64,000 nucleotides of DNA from Lingula anatina (GCF_001039355.2 NW_019773725.1:25758-89757), one strand, 5' to 3'; counted from the first letter of the stretch, positions 46,992-60,800 are shown. A program made the numbers and translations. The notes: generated by a model not told the origin, from the sequence alone.

Positions 46992-48581
46992 TATACCTGT
47001 GGTGTTGTGGTCCTTACACGCTTCCGTACAAAAATAACCGCTACGTCTTTTTTTTGGCTTCGGTGGTAACGTTACAGAGAGTCCCCCATGATAAAGAGTC
47101 CGCTTCCCATTCATTTGTATAGGTAAGCTTCGTCGTAGATTTTGACCCACAAAGGGCAGGCTAACCCGAATCGTTATAACTAATAAATGGGGGGTGGACT
47201 GTGGTCGTGTGAAAAAAAAAGGTCCTCCAAAGAGGACAGGTGTGACAGGAATGATAGTCCTAATAATGGAAGTCCGGGTAACCATATAATTAGCAAAGGC
47301 TAGGATTAATCGGAGTATTGGGGTTTGTATATGGAGCAAATGTCACCTCTACATTATGATGGGCAACATACTACGGTTTCTAGTGGACTTACCATTCCTG
47401 CCACACCGGTTCGGTTAAAGGTGACACTTAATGTGAACAGGGCCTGTGACTATAAGAATACTAATACGTTGTTAAAATACTCGAATATGGATATTTATGC
47501 ACGAAATATAAACTGCGTCTCGCTTGGCAATACTCTATCTATTAGGAAAATGAAAACATTGATGTAGAGCCAATCATTAGAACCTATGTTTAGAATTATT
47601 AGGAAGGACCTTGTAGTTGTACTAATGACTTGTTGATGACGGATTAAAAACAACCCGTGTCTCAGACAAGATGAGAATGAAATGTCTAGAGGGATTCATA
47701 GAAAGCCAGTCGATATTTCTTGTCCTAAGAATGAGATAAACGTTTATCAAATTTATCAAACCGGTTAAGCGTAGCGTCATTAGCGCGTTTAATCAATTAC
47801 CAAGAACGGTACGATATTCTTTGTACAAAACAGCGATATCCTCTCTAGGGCACATTCTCATAAAACAAATTAGCCCAAACACTTGAAACCTAAGTGAAAA
47901 TCACCATGGCATAGCCTGGTCAATACATTTAAATGTACCCATGAGGTTAGTACTGTTTAGCCAAGAAATATCGTTTCTGACTCCTGTTTAAATAACCCCC
48001 ATCTTCTTAATAACGCTCCACTTAACTAAATGAAACGTTCTTAACTAAATGAACGTGATTAAATGTTACCTTAAGAACATAGGCAACGGGACGTTGTTGT
48101 TTTAAGTCACCAATCCAATAAACAACATCTAATTTTGTTATTACTTTTTTCCCCAGATCTATTCTTGGAAAGTAATGAATTTGTAAACAACAAATATAAG
48201 CGAGTCCCTAAATGATAGATGTAGATTTTCTGCAGGTAAAGTAAAATGGTGGTTTAGTGCATTTAAAGATACACGTATCCACACTGTATACTATATAACG
48301 TCTAGTAGCTACACTGCAGTCAGGGAGCATTCCTGGCCTCAGATTAACCAACTGTTGCAACGAGCACAGACAGACAGAGAAACAGATGAGAAGCGGATGG
48401 AGTAGCATAAAATCCCACGCAGTGTGGTAGGTAAGGTTTCTGTCAGACAGACAGCAGGGCAGACAAACAGACAGACAAACAGCCAAAGAGGGAAAAAGCA
48501 CCACGTAAGTAAAAGAAAATACATTCAAAGAATCCGGGCGAAATTCTGTATACGCGGCTTTATGCAGTGTGAGATAGAGAA

Positions 48582-48610
48582 ACAAACAAACAAACAAACA
48601 AACAAACAAA
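48582..48610. repeat. (AAAC)n microsatellite
   Basis: Seven AAAC units followed by an A-rich stretch. Confidence 0.9.
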
Positions 48611-51600
48611 TAAAAAAAAGAAAAAAAACATCGACCGCTTTGTAAATGTCACAGAAACCACGTGGAAATAAAACTCCCGGAAACCAACACCAATTAACGG
48701 AACTCGAGAGGTTGTCAATCAGTCAGGAGGAAAGCAGAAATTATAATTATTCCTACCTTTATAAAAAATACAGAGCATAAATGATTTCGGAAATGGCAGT
48801 GGTCATATCTGACTTCTTAATGATGCCGACTTCCAACACCATGACCACTCCGAATCATAAAAAGAGATGATTCCAATAAATCGCAACCGAACACGACAGA
48901 ATAAGCGGGTGATGATAAATTGGACGTAGTTCTTAATGGCTCTAATTAGACATGTTTGATAAATAGTGTAGAAGAACTAGTCTTGGAATGATGTAATGGT
49001 GGAGATAAATCATCAGTAGTGATAGGCCTATAATCGAGTTACCAACGATTTAGAATGAAAGACACACAAACCTAGAAGAGAAAATGCAAAGGGAAAATAA
49101 TTACGTCTTTTTGAGCAGAAAAATTAAGAAGGTGCATGTTGATTTCATTTGTGTCGTGTAAGAAACTGGCACTGATGACTGAGGGGCTATAAGTGTTCAC
49201 ATGACGCCCCTCACGAATTCTACCCATTCATTTTGTTATGCTGTAGAAACGATCAGCTGCATTGGGGATTCCTGACCCCACCTCCCTTCGTTTTCTGAAA
49301 AAAAAGCAATATTCCCCTCTTGCATAATGAAATTTGACTACCTGAGTCATAGCTCTAAACAGTACCAAATGGCGCCGTTGGCCCATCTAAAACACCAAAA
49401 TTTTGAGAGGGCCCCGAACCCCATGCCAAGGGGGCGAGGGGCGACCCTGCAGGTGACCGAGTTTATTGTATCTGATTTCATGCACCCCCCCTTCGAATGA
49501 TATAGTATTATAAAGTGTATTTTATATTATTAAAACAGTATAGGATGGTACACTTGTTCTTGTACTACAGAAGTGCTGTGACATCGATCGGGTACCCGAA
49601 GCGTGAAGACGTAAATTGCGAAAAGTTAAATGTACGAGTCAAACACATAGGTTAAGTGATGCAGCAATAGGACGGTTGATAGTTCCCAACAAAGGGACTT
49701 CCGGGTAATATTGGCATCAAACCAGAAAAACAACTCTAGAAGTCGGCATGACGTCACAAGTGTCCGGAGCGTTGTCAATGCAAGCGCAATGTTTGGGGGA
49801 CAAATGTGATGCGACTTTCGGTTTTCCCCATAGTTTGTAATGGACGGCTATTATGCCCAATATATAAAACAGACCAAGAGACCTTCCTAGGTAAAATCTC
49901 AGTCTTAAAGGCTGATACAAGGTCACCAGAAAGTAAAATATGCAAAGTGTTTAACATTGCAAACAAGGATAATTTAGCCTCTCTTTTCAATTTTATTATA
50001 AAATCATTTTAAAAAAATGAAAAACTAAGTTTGTGGTCCCACTGTTGTGAACAGTGACTACAGTGGGAAGAAAAAAAGTGACACATTTTTATATCTGTTT
50101 TCTACTTATTGGTGTAATTGTAGTTCTTCCCCCTTCCTTGTAAATTTGAATCACTCCATATTATGTAGCCATATGCTTCATGATTTGTGTTTGTGATAAA
50201 TTTATAAACATGCCAAGAAGTTAATCTCACTGCTTATCTTGAATATTTCATTTATGGAAAGATGTTTCTTCAGTCACTAACTGGCAACGCAATTGCCAAA
50301 TACAGAATGGTAATGCACTAATTGTATTGTTGTTTTTTATATTATATTGTACAAGGTTATGATAATTTACGTATCAGTACAGAAATAAATTGAACGGAAT
50401 TGTTAGAAAAACTCTCCTCTTCAAAACCTCATTACAAATACCCGCGGCCACAGTTTCACTTGTATGAGGAAACAAAAATCTGGGCTAATGATACCCTGCT
50501 GCAGAATAGATAGAAAAATTACATACGTGTACATGTACCAGAATATAGCAATATGACTCCTCAATTAATTATTGAACTATTATACCAGCATTTAAGATAA
50601 CACACGATAATTCTGTACTCCTTTAAATAAGATGTAAACTGTTGTTACTTATACAATAACTTTTTCCTTTGTGTATCCCTGCATGGTTAGCCATAAAAGC
50701 AACATATTCCATTTATTTCATAACCATTAATTAGCGCAATGTTTGTGCAATTTACAGGAGAATAGAGTACACCGTACAAGTTGATTGGCTAGTAAACAGA
50801 CAAGCAACAGGGATAAGTACATCATCATTATTAGGCTTCAAAATGTATGTTTCCTCCAGTAAAATCTGGGTAATGTAAGTATGTGAAATACCTCGAGCGA
50901 AGATCGTAACACCGAATGTTTGACGAAACTGCTCGACATCTGTTATTATTTTAGTTATTTTTAAATTAAATTTACTATTGTTTAGCGAACGGAAGAAAGG
51001 AATCTACCTCCCTAAAGCAAGTACAATTGGTCGGAATTGTAAAAAATAGAACGATATAAAACATACATGCAACTGAGACTTAAGATTTTTTCTTAATCGC
51101 TGCTGTGGTATGTTCTAAAAGTGAGATGCAAATAGTAACCGAATTGTGTTAATATATTAAAAAAACTTGCTTCAGCCAAAAATGTTAAGCTATTGCTCAG
51201 GCTAATAACGAATTCAGATGGATGTCTCCCCTTTTTTGGGATATATTGCTTATTTCTAATAATGGGTTCCTATGGTTTCTTAGGGCATTTTTGTTGATAA
51301 CATAAAATAAAACAATCGAATTAGCCATTATGGGTAACCATTACAAGAGCTGAGTCCCATTATCCAGTAGACTGATAAACTGATCTTTATAATTACATTC
51401 TCATGGGATTTTACCTGCTTTTCACACTTATCTCATAAAATATATCACATTACAGATAACTAAATGATGCTGGGTAAAAAAAAAAACAGTTGACCTCAGA
51501 TAGTTGTCGTTGTTTGTTTCATAAATGGAAACGTGCGGCTTTTGGTCAGATTATTAACTCAGTAAACTCTTGTAGATGGTGAAGTTGATTACCAATTTAC

Positions 51601-51788
51601 TAAGATGTAGTTCGACATATTGTTAAACGCTCGGTGCAATAAATGGGTATTGTATTTCTTTACTTGTGCATAAATTATATGAGTGACTTTTTTATGGTGA
51701 ATGGAATTTGGATTGGGTTAGGCGATGTTTTATGTCGCTTGTTATGCCAGGTTAGTCCTTTTAGTAACAGTCAAAAGAGTTTCTTTTT

Positions 51789-51814
51789 GAGAGAGAGAGA
51801 GAGAGAGAGAGAGA
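51789..51814. repeat. (GA)n microsatellite
   Basis: About 13 GA units. Confidence 0.9.
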
Positions 51815-52308
51815 ACAACACGCAAAAGAAGTGCAATGACATTGCACTCAGTTCAAATGTAGTAGAAAGTTATCCTGTCATTTACTAATCTCTCAACAAA
51901 CCGGATAACAACATATAATCAGGCAAGAAGTCTCTTGTCAGAAACGTGACACTTTAATGTAGCAGCCAAATTGAGTTTTGCGCAATTTGCACTTTGAGAA
52001 AATGTATTGCCGCTACTTTGGCCATTGGCGTGTTAGTAATCAGGAAGAATCTACATGTATAGGTCAGATGCAGAGGAGATATGCGGCGGATAAATAGCTA
52101 GAACACTGACACCGTGTGTCCTGGTTCTGATCTTCAGTACTGTTGATCTGCAATACGTGCAACAAACTGTGTAACAGAATGTGCATAATGTATACTCATA
52201 GACGCACAATTGGACCCCTGCCATAATCATTTTGGAGCGGTGTATAGAAAATCCATGATATCATTTACTTTATTCAAGTATCCCCGCACCGCAAATTATG
52301 GTGAACTT

Positions 52309-52330
52309 TGTGTGTGTGTGTGTGTGTGTG
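52309..52330. repeat. (GT)n microsatellite
   Basis: 11 GT units followed by a degenerate GT/GC stretch. Confidence 0.9.
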
Positions 52331-54841
52331 AGTGTGTGCGAGCGTGTGCCCATGTGCGTTTCTACAAATGTATCACAATCTAGTTTAGTCCCTGAGTCTG
52401 TACGGCAAGCTACCCCATTGGTAAACCACACTATGTACATCAACGGAGTTGTCAAATCTTCGCGTTAACTCTCATTCTAGGCGTTTTTCATCATCGATTC
52501 TTTGCGATTCCAGCTTGTACCATCGTTTTGCTCACACCACGACTTGCGGATCATTCCCATATCCTGTCTTACTAACTGTTGATCGATCTATATATCGCTT
52601 AAACGAGTACCATTCAGCAATAAGAATACCAATCAATTTTGATGTCAGTTTCCATTTGTACTGGTTTGGAAAAGAAGTAATTTCAGTAAAACGTTATTTC
52701 CAAACTGCCTGTCGAGTCGACAGTAAGCAGTTATTTTGGTGATATCATTAAATCCAGGCTAAGTCTGATGGAAGTGCACTCATTAAAGATACTCTGTACG
52801 GGATTTACCTGACGAAGTGAATTTTCCTGGAACAAAAAGCAATTTCTGCTACTCGTTCGACCCGTTCCTGCGGTTGGATTCGATGTTTTATTCCATTTAT
52901 TAATGATATAGATTTAAATTAATGATTTAGTTCTAAATGACTTAACCAATTTTCTTGAGATAAACGGTGTATTTATCCGAATAGCAAAGCAGCGCCCACC
53001 CCACTTTCTTGACAACTCTGTACATGTACTGTAGCAATCTCGATAACTTAAAGTCATAAACCGATGCCGCCATCACTTAGAGCACTTGGCACCGGTTTGC
53101 ACGCAATTCAACCTATGTGACAAAATGGTTCACAGGTGACGAAGTCCGTCAGGATGTGATCAGTTATATTATTTTGAGGGCATTAATTTATGGCATTTCT
53201 TTGTTAAAAGTAGTCAAATAGTATTACCTGCCCTTAGATAAGGCCAACAAAAAGTGTTTTACTGTATGTATATTTCAAGTAAAAGACGCATTTTCAAATT
53301 TTGACGCTTTGTCCCTCTTATCTTCCATAAGGATTTGGACACCCCTTTTTACCAGCATCAAAAAGCCCTTCATGTCTGTCATGCAATACACTGACGCGAC
53401 ACGGTTATTTTTAGTTAAACCCCGGATTGTGCACGCTGGCCCCGCAAGGTGTCGCCTATGGAGGTCGGGCAGCACAGCTCATAGGGCACATATGGTGAAC
53501 AGTGGCAAAGGTGACAGGTGCTTACAAACATTTTTCATAACCGTGATTGTTTCTCATTCCATTCACAGATTTGATATCGACGGCAATGCTAAACAAGCAT
53601 AGTGCTTGTGGCACTTGCAAAAGTGAGTCTAGGTACGTTGACAGGTCGCATAGGTGCCCCAGATTAACCCCCGGCAGAGAAGAGACCCCAAGCAAAGAAC
53701 AACACAACCTGTAGATACTGAACATTTGGCAAAAGTTAAGCAACACTGGATTTTGGCAGAAGTCGAGAGGAAATTCATTAACATGCCAAGTTCAAGTTCA
53801 AGACTTGGCCCTTGACACCAGCAACGCTCCCCTTAGTCAAGAATCTGAACGAGACAGGATGTGATCCTGCGTTCGGAAGGTACATTGTTTATTCTATTTT
53901 CTACGGGCGTTTTTTTTGTAATTTTATCAACTTGCTTGACATTTTGTTCCCATGTGCTAGTAGCGTACACTAACTGCGCTGTAAACCCATTTATCAATGC
54001 TGTCATCTTTACCTGTATCTCTATTTTAATAGATTAAAATACTGGTAGTAAAATACCAGTGGCACGTACGTTTGACACATTTCAGTAAGGAAATAAACCG
54101 TGATGCTTATATTAATTTGCAATACTTAAGCATCATCCTATTAATGAAAACTCAACCTTTCAATATCATCATACAATAACACTATAATGGTGGGAGGTGC
54201 TATGAAAAAATGCTTATTTAAAAGAATTAATAAAAGCAAATAATATGTGATTTTATTCCATTTGGGATACTTTTATTTTTTTTTCAAACCAGTTAATTAT
54301 CAAACATGACTTATTTTCAGATAATCCACAGATATTACTGCATTGTAACCCTTTTGATACACAGATCTACAGTTCTAACATACAAATACCTTTCAGACAC
54401 CGACTGATAAGATGTTTATAATTATATGTATAAAGTAGTGAAAATATCACATAATGTGTGTGCAGAAGATATATTTCTACAGGTACCTTTCATTCGTCAG
54501 CCAGAAAACTTTACAATGTACTCAATAAATGTAGACATTTGAACAAGCGAAAAATCTACATACAGACATGGCAGTGTTGTGTATTATATTGTCACCAACC
54601 TAAAACTGAATGGGTATAGAAATTACTGTCATTCTTAATTCTGAAAAACAAATTACATCTTGCAGCCCTCACTGTCCCACTATTTGCAGATAGTGTTCTA
54701 ATCACTGTGTACTTTTGATGAGGCATAGACTGTGTGTCATGTTGTCATGTATAATTTTTGCCTGAATGTGATCTGATGTGCCCATATGTAATTATTTTTG
54801 GGTGTCTTATGGTATGTCATGTAATCAAAGCGATGTTTCAG

Positions 54842-54952
54842 AGTCCTTGAAAGACCTTGTGAAAACCAGGAAGCAGTTCGCAACTGACAACTGAATCTCA
54901 CCGAACCACGATTGCTTCTACTTCCTGGTTTTCACAAGGTCCTTCAAGGACT
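54842..54952. repeat. Near-perfect 32-bp inverted repeat
   Basis: The left arm at 54842-54873 (agtccttgaaagaccttgtg...) and the right arm at 54921-54952 (...caaggtccttcaaggact) pair at nearly every base around a 47-base spacer. Same architecture as the hairpin at 5048 but with unrelated sequence. Confidence 0.88.
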
Positions 54953-57900
54953 GTAAAACATCCCTATAATTGCAGCAAGTACCATAAAACACCCAAAAAT
55001 GAGTAGATATGGGAATATCAGATTACATACATGCAAATATTCCACATGACAACGATTTACACCCTCGCAGGAATGCTTTTCCTTTGACGGTCTTTGTCGC
55101 GCTGTCGGTTGATGCAGCATATATTTCAAAACAAATTGACTGCATACGCAAGATTTTGCACCTTCAAGTATTGTAACACGTTTGCATGTGATGTACATGT
55201 ACCTTTATTTCTACAAGTATTTTCTGCCCAAAGTACCAAAAGAAAAAGTTATCTCACTATGTTGTTGGAAAAACTGCTTTTTTTCCGGTGTGACTGAATT
55301 ACGCAATACACCGCAATACAGCGCAACACAGTGCAATACACTTCAAAAAATCAAATCTAGTTGCAATTACACAAAAGAAATGACCATTCCCAGCAAAGTA
55401 GGGTAATATAAAAACAACCTATATTACTAGGTAAGTAATATCGTTGATATAACTTAACAAATCAGCAAGACATTTATATTGTCCGGTTGGCAGCCATGTT
55501 GGTATGAACTTCTACATTTAGTGTTGGCAGTTTCGCTCCGGAGACGTCGTCTTCGGTTAAAAACAGCGTATCGTTTTCGATCATCTTTGCATTTAATTGC
55601 TTCTGTACAAAATGTCCGCTTGCTGCTCGACCAAGGAAATTTTAGCACATGTGAACTAACGTACAACCCGGCACACAGATGTTTGACAAACCATATTATG
55701 AGGACAAGGGTGAATTTAAAATGGGTATTAGCGTGTAACTTCGTAATCTCCTCAGGATATTTTTAAATGCGTTAAATTTTTGAAAGCTGTTCCATAGGAA
55801 TAAAATTATTCCTGATCTAACGAAAACAAATTTTATTTTACTTTGAAAAAATTAACCAACGGCATCATGTCGATGAAACGCAAATGATTAAGCTAATTAC
55901 AAAAGGTTGAAATACACTGTTTAATAGAAGGTCAATTGCAGTCATAAACCATCACAAAGCAACAAGCTAATTATAATTAGCCAAAGAGTTTATTTTCGTT
56001 CCTCTTGATATAAAATGGCATTTTACGTTAATTCATCACCATTATCCCTGTAAGGCGTAAGTCGTGATATTGAAGCAATGTAGTTCAATTGACTGTGATG
56101 ATGAGAATGTTATTAAACTGTCAATCTCTTACACGTCGAAATCAACGAGTGGTAATCAAACTCAAAAATTGAATGTAGGCGAGTGCATACAGGATTTACG
56201 CTTAACTTTGGTGCATCAATTAGTGACCCACAACTGACATCGATTACTACGCAAATAGTCATTTTCGTTGGTTTCAAAAAATCTAAATGCTTTTTGATAC
56301 ATTAACAATATAATGAGCCAGTTGAGTAGTTCTCTACTGAACAACTGATCGATTAATCAATTCAAAGGTCCCTTTGATCATGTAGCGTTAACCTGAACTG
56401 AAGAACGATCAACGCGTTTTTATTAAAGGTGGCAATTTTGATGACTCTGTCAAAATTAATAAAAAAAGAACCTTGTGAACTTTTGTCCCACTTAGTGACA
56501 CATTGCTCTAAACTGATACGCTGTCCGTTACAAATACGTGCGTGATTCGCCTGCATGATACCACGCGAAGCCGTGTACTTATAGACATAAAATGGGTTTA
56601 AATTTTGATTGATTCTAACACTGTAACGCAGACTGAAAAACATGCTACCTTAAGAAATGCCAAGTGGAAGAAAACTTTTGGCTCAAATTGCTCGTGTATG
56701 TGTGAACTTCTTTCACATGCTCTCTGACAATTTACTTAGATCAACAGCTATTCATTTGCAGTTTGCACTTCGTACCTGGCTTGTTTTAGACGCGATGTCA
56801 GTGCCAATAACTTTTGCTGTCAGCTGCTGTGTATACGACGAAACTGCTCTGAAACGGTTGACAGTGAACACAATTTGCACTCACTTCACTCTATATAAAT
56901 GCAATACTCTTCTGTAAATGATTTCACTGTTATGTAAAACACCACTAGTTTCACGGCAATGTGAACCATCCCTCGGAGCATATACATATATATCATTCAA
57001 AAACGTACTCAACACTCTGTCCTGCGCTAATTACTTTAATGTATCTGTCAACAGACTAATTGAGGATATTGCTTCTCTCTCGCATAAGTCCATAAAATAT
57101 TATTATGAAGGGAAGGGGGGCGGGAAACCTGTTATGGCGTTTTTTTTTTTGCAGAATCCACTTACTTTCAGCTACTTAAGATATAAATGTTAAAAACTAA
57201 AACAAGCATTCAGGCACGGTCAGCTCACGACTACTATCTTCCAATTCAATAGCAGCTAACATAAACTGATATCTGGCATAACCTAGCTATTTCGAACAAT
57301 AAAATGTTTAAACGAAACAAACTATTTAATTGGTCATTGTAGTTCGGAATCTGTCATGACCAATGCTTTGACTGCCAATAGTAACGAAAAAAAAAAAAAA
57401 AAAAAAAACCAACAGTATTTCTTCTTTAAACATCTCCCTTCGATTTCCACTTGGCCTGATTGGACTTGTGTTACCCATGGGAAGTCTAACAGATTGCAGA
57501 TCTACACTGTATGTCATTTATGCGAATACTGATATGTTTCGGCAGGGACCTATCTTATTGCATAGGCAAACGCAGTGAGTGTAAAAATTTAGAAAAAAAA
57601 TGAATAGGAATAAAAGGAATGATACACAGATAAGCGCTTTTGATTACGGCCGAGATCGGGCCTATGTATAGTAAATTTCATGCAGTTTCAACTAGGCTAA
57701 CTATAAGCGATATCCAGCGTAAGCAACGATCATTTAAAACATTATAATTGGTTCAAATATTCTTGGCTAGATCTGTCAATCTTTCAAACTGAAAGTAAGG
57801 ATAAGACAACTGAAAAGGAAAAGGGGATACAAAGGGAAAAATACACGTACCTAGTGTCTGCATTGAGCGTGTGCCCGGCGATTCCGACTTTTCCCCGATA

Positions 57901-58930
57901 TATTTTCTCGGCTTATAAAACTTAGCCGTATCACAGTTGTATCAAAGGGTGGACGCGCTATCATCAAGTTTTGTAGGTCTGATTTTGTACCCCCGACCGT
58001 GTATGCTCCCCAAATCCCGACCCTTTTTCCCGGTGCCCAATCGCCAAGTAGGAATTTAGCGTATAGTAAAGATTAGCGTATTAACTATGATTATTACAGT
58101 TATTATTATATAAGTAAGTGGTATTCCCTTGATAGGTGTCCATCTTTTGGCAAATATAGGATGGAAAGGATCATTTATTACACTGATGGATTTAGATTTA
58201 AAAAAAACCACTTATAGGGGAACCATTTGTCTTCTTTATGCTACCACAATCGTTAATAGTTTTTAGTTTATTGGTAAGCATATGGCCGATAACAGATCAG
58301 CATTTTGAAAAATGTTATGTAGGCCGCCCGGAATTTACAGCACAATGCATGCATTACTAAAAGATAGATGCTTGCACACTCCGCTGGTTCTTTTCATTCT
58401 AAATAACAGTCTATAATGACTGAATTCAGCCACTATTTGAGAGCTACCGGTCGCAATGGCTGTAACATCTGTGACAAGGCGTTTGCAAATAAATGCCTAT
58501 TTAATTAGTCTAATTTTTTGCTATGGTTTTAACGTTGGTGTTTTACCTGGGTTTGATACTAATTTATAAAACCTGTTTTTAAAAAAGTCCATTGACAACT
58601 TAATATTAATAAACCAATTGGGTCGACGAAAGGAGTAAAAGATGCACCTTTTTCACAAAAAAATACATATTTTGAAATTGCTGGCAACCTTCCTGTGTGA
58701 GACCATCGCATTTAAATGCCAAAAATCGGACACCAATTTTATATATGTACACGCATCTTTATGCGTTAGTAGCAGATGGCATCTTTTATGTTGTCTGAGT
58801 GGATATTGTTTTACGTGTAAAGAGTAGTTGGACGGTGTTCTCTGTGCGTGAATTCCCAGCTCAGAACAACTTTATTGCATGCTAACACATTGATAACGAA
58901 ACGATTGTTATTTTGGTACATTATAGGTAC
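54953..58930. other. Intergenic, no gene recognised
   Basis: No coding evidence. It holds an A22 run at 57387-57408 and short gcaatacacc/gcaatacagc/gcaacacagt tandem units near 55302-55340. Confidence 0.4.
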
Positions 58931-58933
58931 CCT

Positions 58934-59037
58934 TAGGGACCATTCCCAGACCCTATCGGTCTAACTGTGGATCGATCTATCTCCGAGGGGATTCTCGCTA
59001 AATTGCAATCACGACCTAAAACGTTGGAAAACACCCA
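58934..59037. mobile_element. One end of a GATCGATC-family MITE
   Basis: tagggaccattcccagaccc, tatcggtctaa, ggatcgatctatctccgagg and ggattctcgctaaattgcaa follow the order of the 19356 and 40996 elements. The sequence then runs into an (ATT)n tract and no second end is seen. Confidence 0.7.
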
Positions 59038-59038
59038 T

Positions 59039-59076
<38 letters not shown>
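59038..59076. repeat. (ATT)n microsatellite
   Basis: Trinucleotide run that ends the truncated MITE. Confidence 0.9.
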
Positions 59077-59078
<2 letters not shown>

Positions 59079-59513
59079 CTAAACGTTATCATCAACTTTT
59101 GGGGTTTGTGTGCGAGGTAGATGAGGAAGTTAGGAAAAAAAACTTGATTGCAAACAGGATGACACAGATGTAGGGACTCATCAGTACTTTACCAATGGTG
59201 TTGCTGATCTACTTATCCGATTGGTCATCTAAATAGGCATGCCGTTGGGAATAAAAGATTGGGATATCGCCACTTTGGTTAAAAAAGTAATCACATGGCT
59301 CATAGCTTTAAGTACCAAGCAAATGGGTTGTCACATAAAGTATTCAAAATTTGATGAAAGTATTTTGAAGTCTTAATGGATAGTGGGTGTTGTTTCCTAA
59401 GCGGTGGTATTTTCAACACCGCACGCTAGGGTACAAACAACCCCCCCCCCCCCCAAGCACACACGGGGCCTCGTTTGCTCTGTCTCCTTGGAAAGAGTTT
59501 AGAACTGAGTTTA

Positions 59514-59728
59514 ACCCCTTTACACTGGACGGTGTCCTTTGTGCGTCCTATGTGCGACCATGAAAATGGCATCGCTGCGGTCGTAGAAAGGAGGCACAAG
59601 CATCGCTTTGGTTGCACAATAAATGGTCAATGATTTGCCAGTTGTCGGCACGTAAAGTGTTTTTTTTTACTTTCAAACGGGGCCGCTCTGCGGGAGGCAG
59701 CAAAGACACCGTCCTGTGTAATGGGGGC
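59514..59728. mobile_element. Short relative of the large foldback element
   Basis: Left end cccctttacactggacggtg then tcctt, right end gacaccgtcctgtgtaatgg then gggct. The first 20 bases match the end of the 41650-42420 element, so the two probably used the same transposase. Confidence 0.72.
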
Positions 59729-60018
59729 TTTAGCGAGGCTGTATCAGGTCACGTCAGGCGACAGACTGGCTGGGATCATATGGCTTTTACTGGTCACACG
59801 ACTCGGTATTCCCAACTCAACAGCTAAGTGTCAATTATGGCACCCAATAGAGATATGAATGTCTGAACTAATCTACACACAGTTGAAATACCGCTGGGAA
59901 TTTTGTAAGCTTGTGCACAAAGCTTTCGACCAAAACATTTTTAATCCTTTACTTTGTACCTAATGGGCAGATATAGCATGGTGAATCTTCCACTGAAGCA
60001 ACTTCCATCTGTTTGCAG

Positions 60019-60085
60019 ATACCGGTAGGTGTTCGTAAAAGCAAGAAAAAGTTTGATGGACGAATCGCATTTAAAAACAATCAGA
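60019..60085 (+). CDS. Candidate internal exon of unknown gene
   Basis: A pyrimidine-rich tract ends in TTTGCAG (60012-60018) and 67 nt later AATCAGA meets GTAAGT (60086-60091). The open frame reads IPVGVRKSKKKFDGRIAFKN then NQ. GVRKSKKKFDGRI loosely recalls the first strand of an AP2-type DNA-binding domain, but this is too short to assign. No partner exon was found, so it may be chance. Confidence 0.25.
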
Positions 60086-60763
60086 GTAAGTACCATGTCA
60101 TCTATAATGGCAACAGATTTTTTAAACGGTATGTCGTGATAATGATGACAGGCCATACTTATTTGTGCGTAAATATTTTAACAACTGGACTGTTTTGGAA
60201 ACCTGTCTGTCAAAGGCTCTATCGGAGCCTAAGTGATGGTTTCTAGGTAGAAGCTTATGAATTATCATTGTTTTGTCTTTAGACTGAATAACCACGAGTT
60301 TCCCATATACTCCACATATTAGCACGTCCAAAATTAAGTGCAGTCCAGGTCAAATATTCCTAACATCATAAGGGTCCTTTGGGTCTACTTAATAAAAAAA
60401 CCCCACTTCGATGGCACTCAATAGAGAATCGTTATTTATCATTTTAGATGAATGATGACTCTAGAAGTAATGCATTTATAATTCTGTATCTTGCAGTATG
60501 GCAGCGCCACCTCTGTTCATATGACTGTTAAACTATCATATTATTTGATTTTATTGTGTTGGAAAATGTTTATATCACAATAACAAGTTTCGTATTTACC
60601 CAGAACTCAAGTCTAACTAACACTCGTTAGTCTGCCATTATTCCTGACTCCTCTCTGCACTAAATACCACGAGTTTTCACCTTTCTACGTTAGGTGGCAA
60701 TGTTTGAGCTATGCTATGATTCTCAGGGCTTAGTTAATATTTTTGTGCGATCGAATTAGCGAT

Positions 60764-60800
60764 ACCTTCGATAAGATAAGATAAGCTAAGAGTTTATCAA
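60764..60800. promoter_or_regulatory. Cluster of GATA-type motifs
   Basis: Three head-to-tail GATAAG motifs (cgataagataagataag at 60769-60785) followed by TTATCA on the other strand within 15 bp. Motif clustering only; function is inferred. Confidence 0.3.

Larger units (their letters stand above)
44137..48141. repeat. 2,003-bp tandem duplication across a single N (likely assembly artefact)
   Basis: 44137-46138 and 46140-48141 are the same sequence at a constant offset of 2,003 with one N at 46139. I saw about eight single-base differences (for example ccatggtg/ccatagtg, gtgaaaagg/gtgaacagg) and no length change. This is what two alleles of a heterozygous animal look like when contig ends are placed in series. 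The paired frames at 44965-45336 and 46968-47339 are copies of one non-coding stretch. Confidence 0.92.
48142..54840. other. Intergenic, no gene recognised
   Basis: AT-rich sequence with (AAAC)n at 48582-48610, GA at 51789-51814 and GT at 52309-52330. A CAGACAGACAAA-rich stretch at 48450-48482 is simple repeat, not coding. Confidence 0.4.

Noticed and set aside
44965-47339. Two identical 123-residue frames (44965-45336 and 46968-47339) and a pair of 80-residue frames beside them, looking like a duplicated gene
   Set aside because: They are copies made by the 2,003-bp contig duplication, overlap each other on opposite strands, include part of a MITE end, and match no family.
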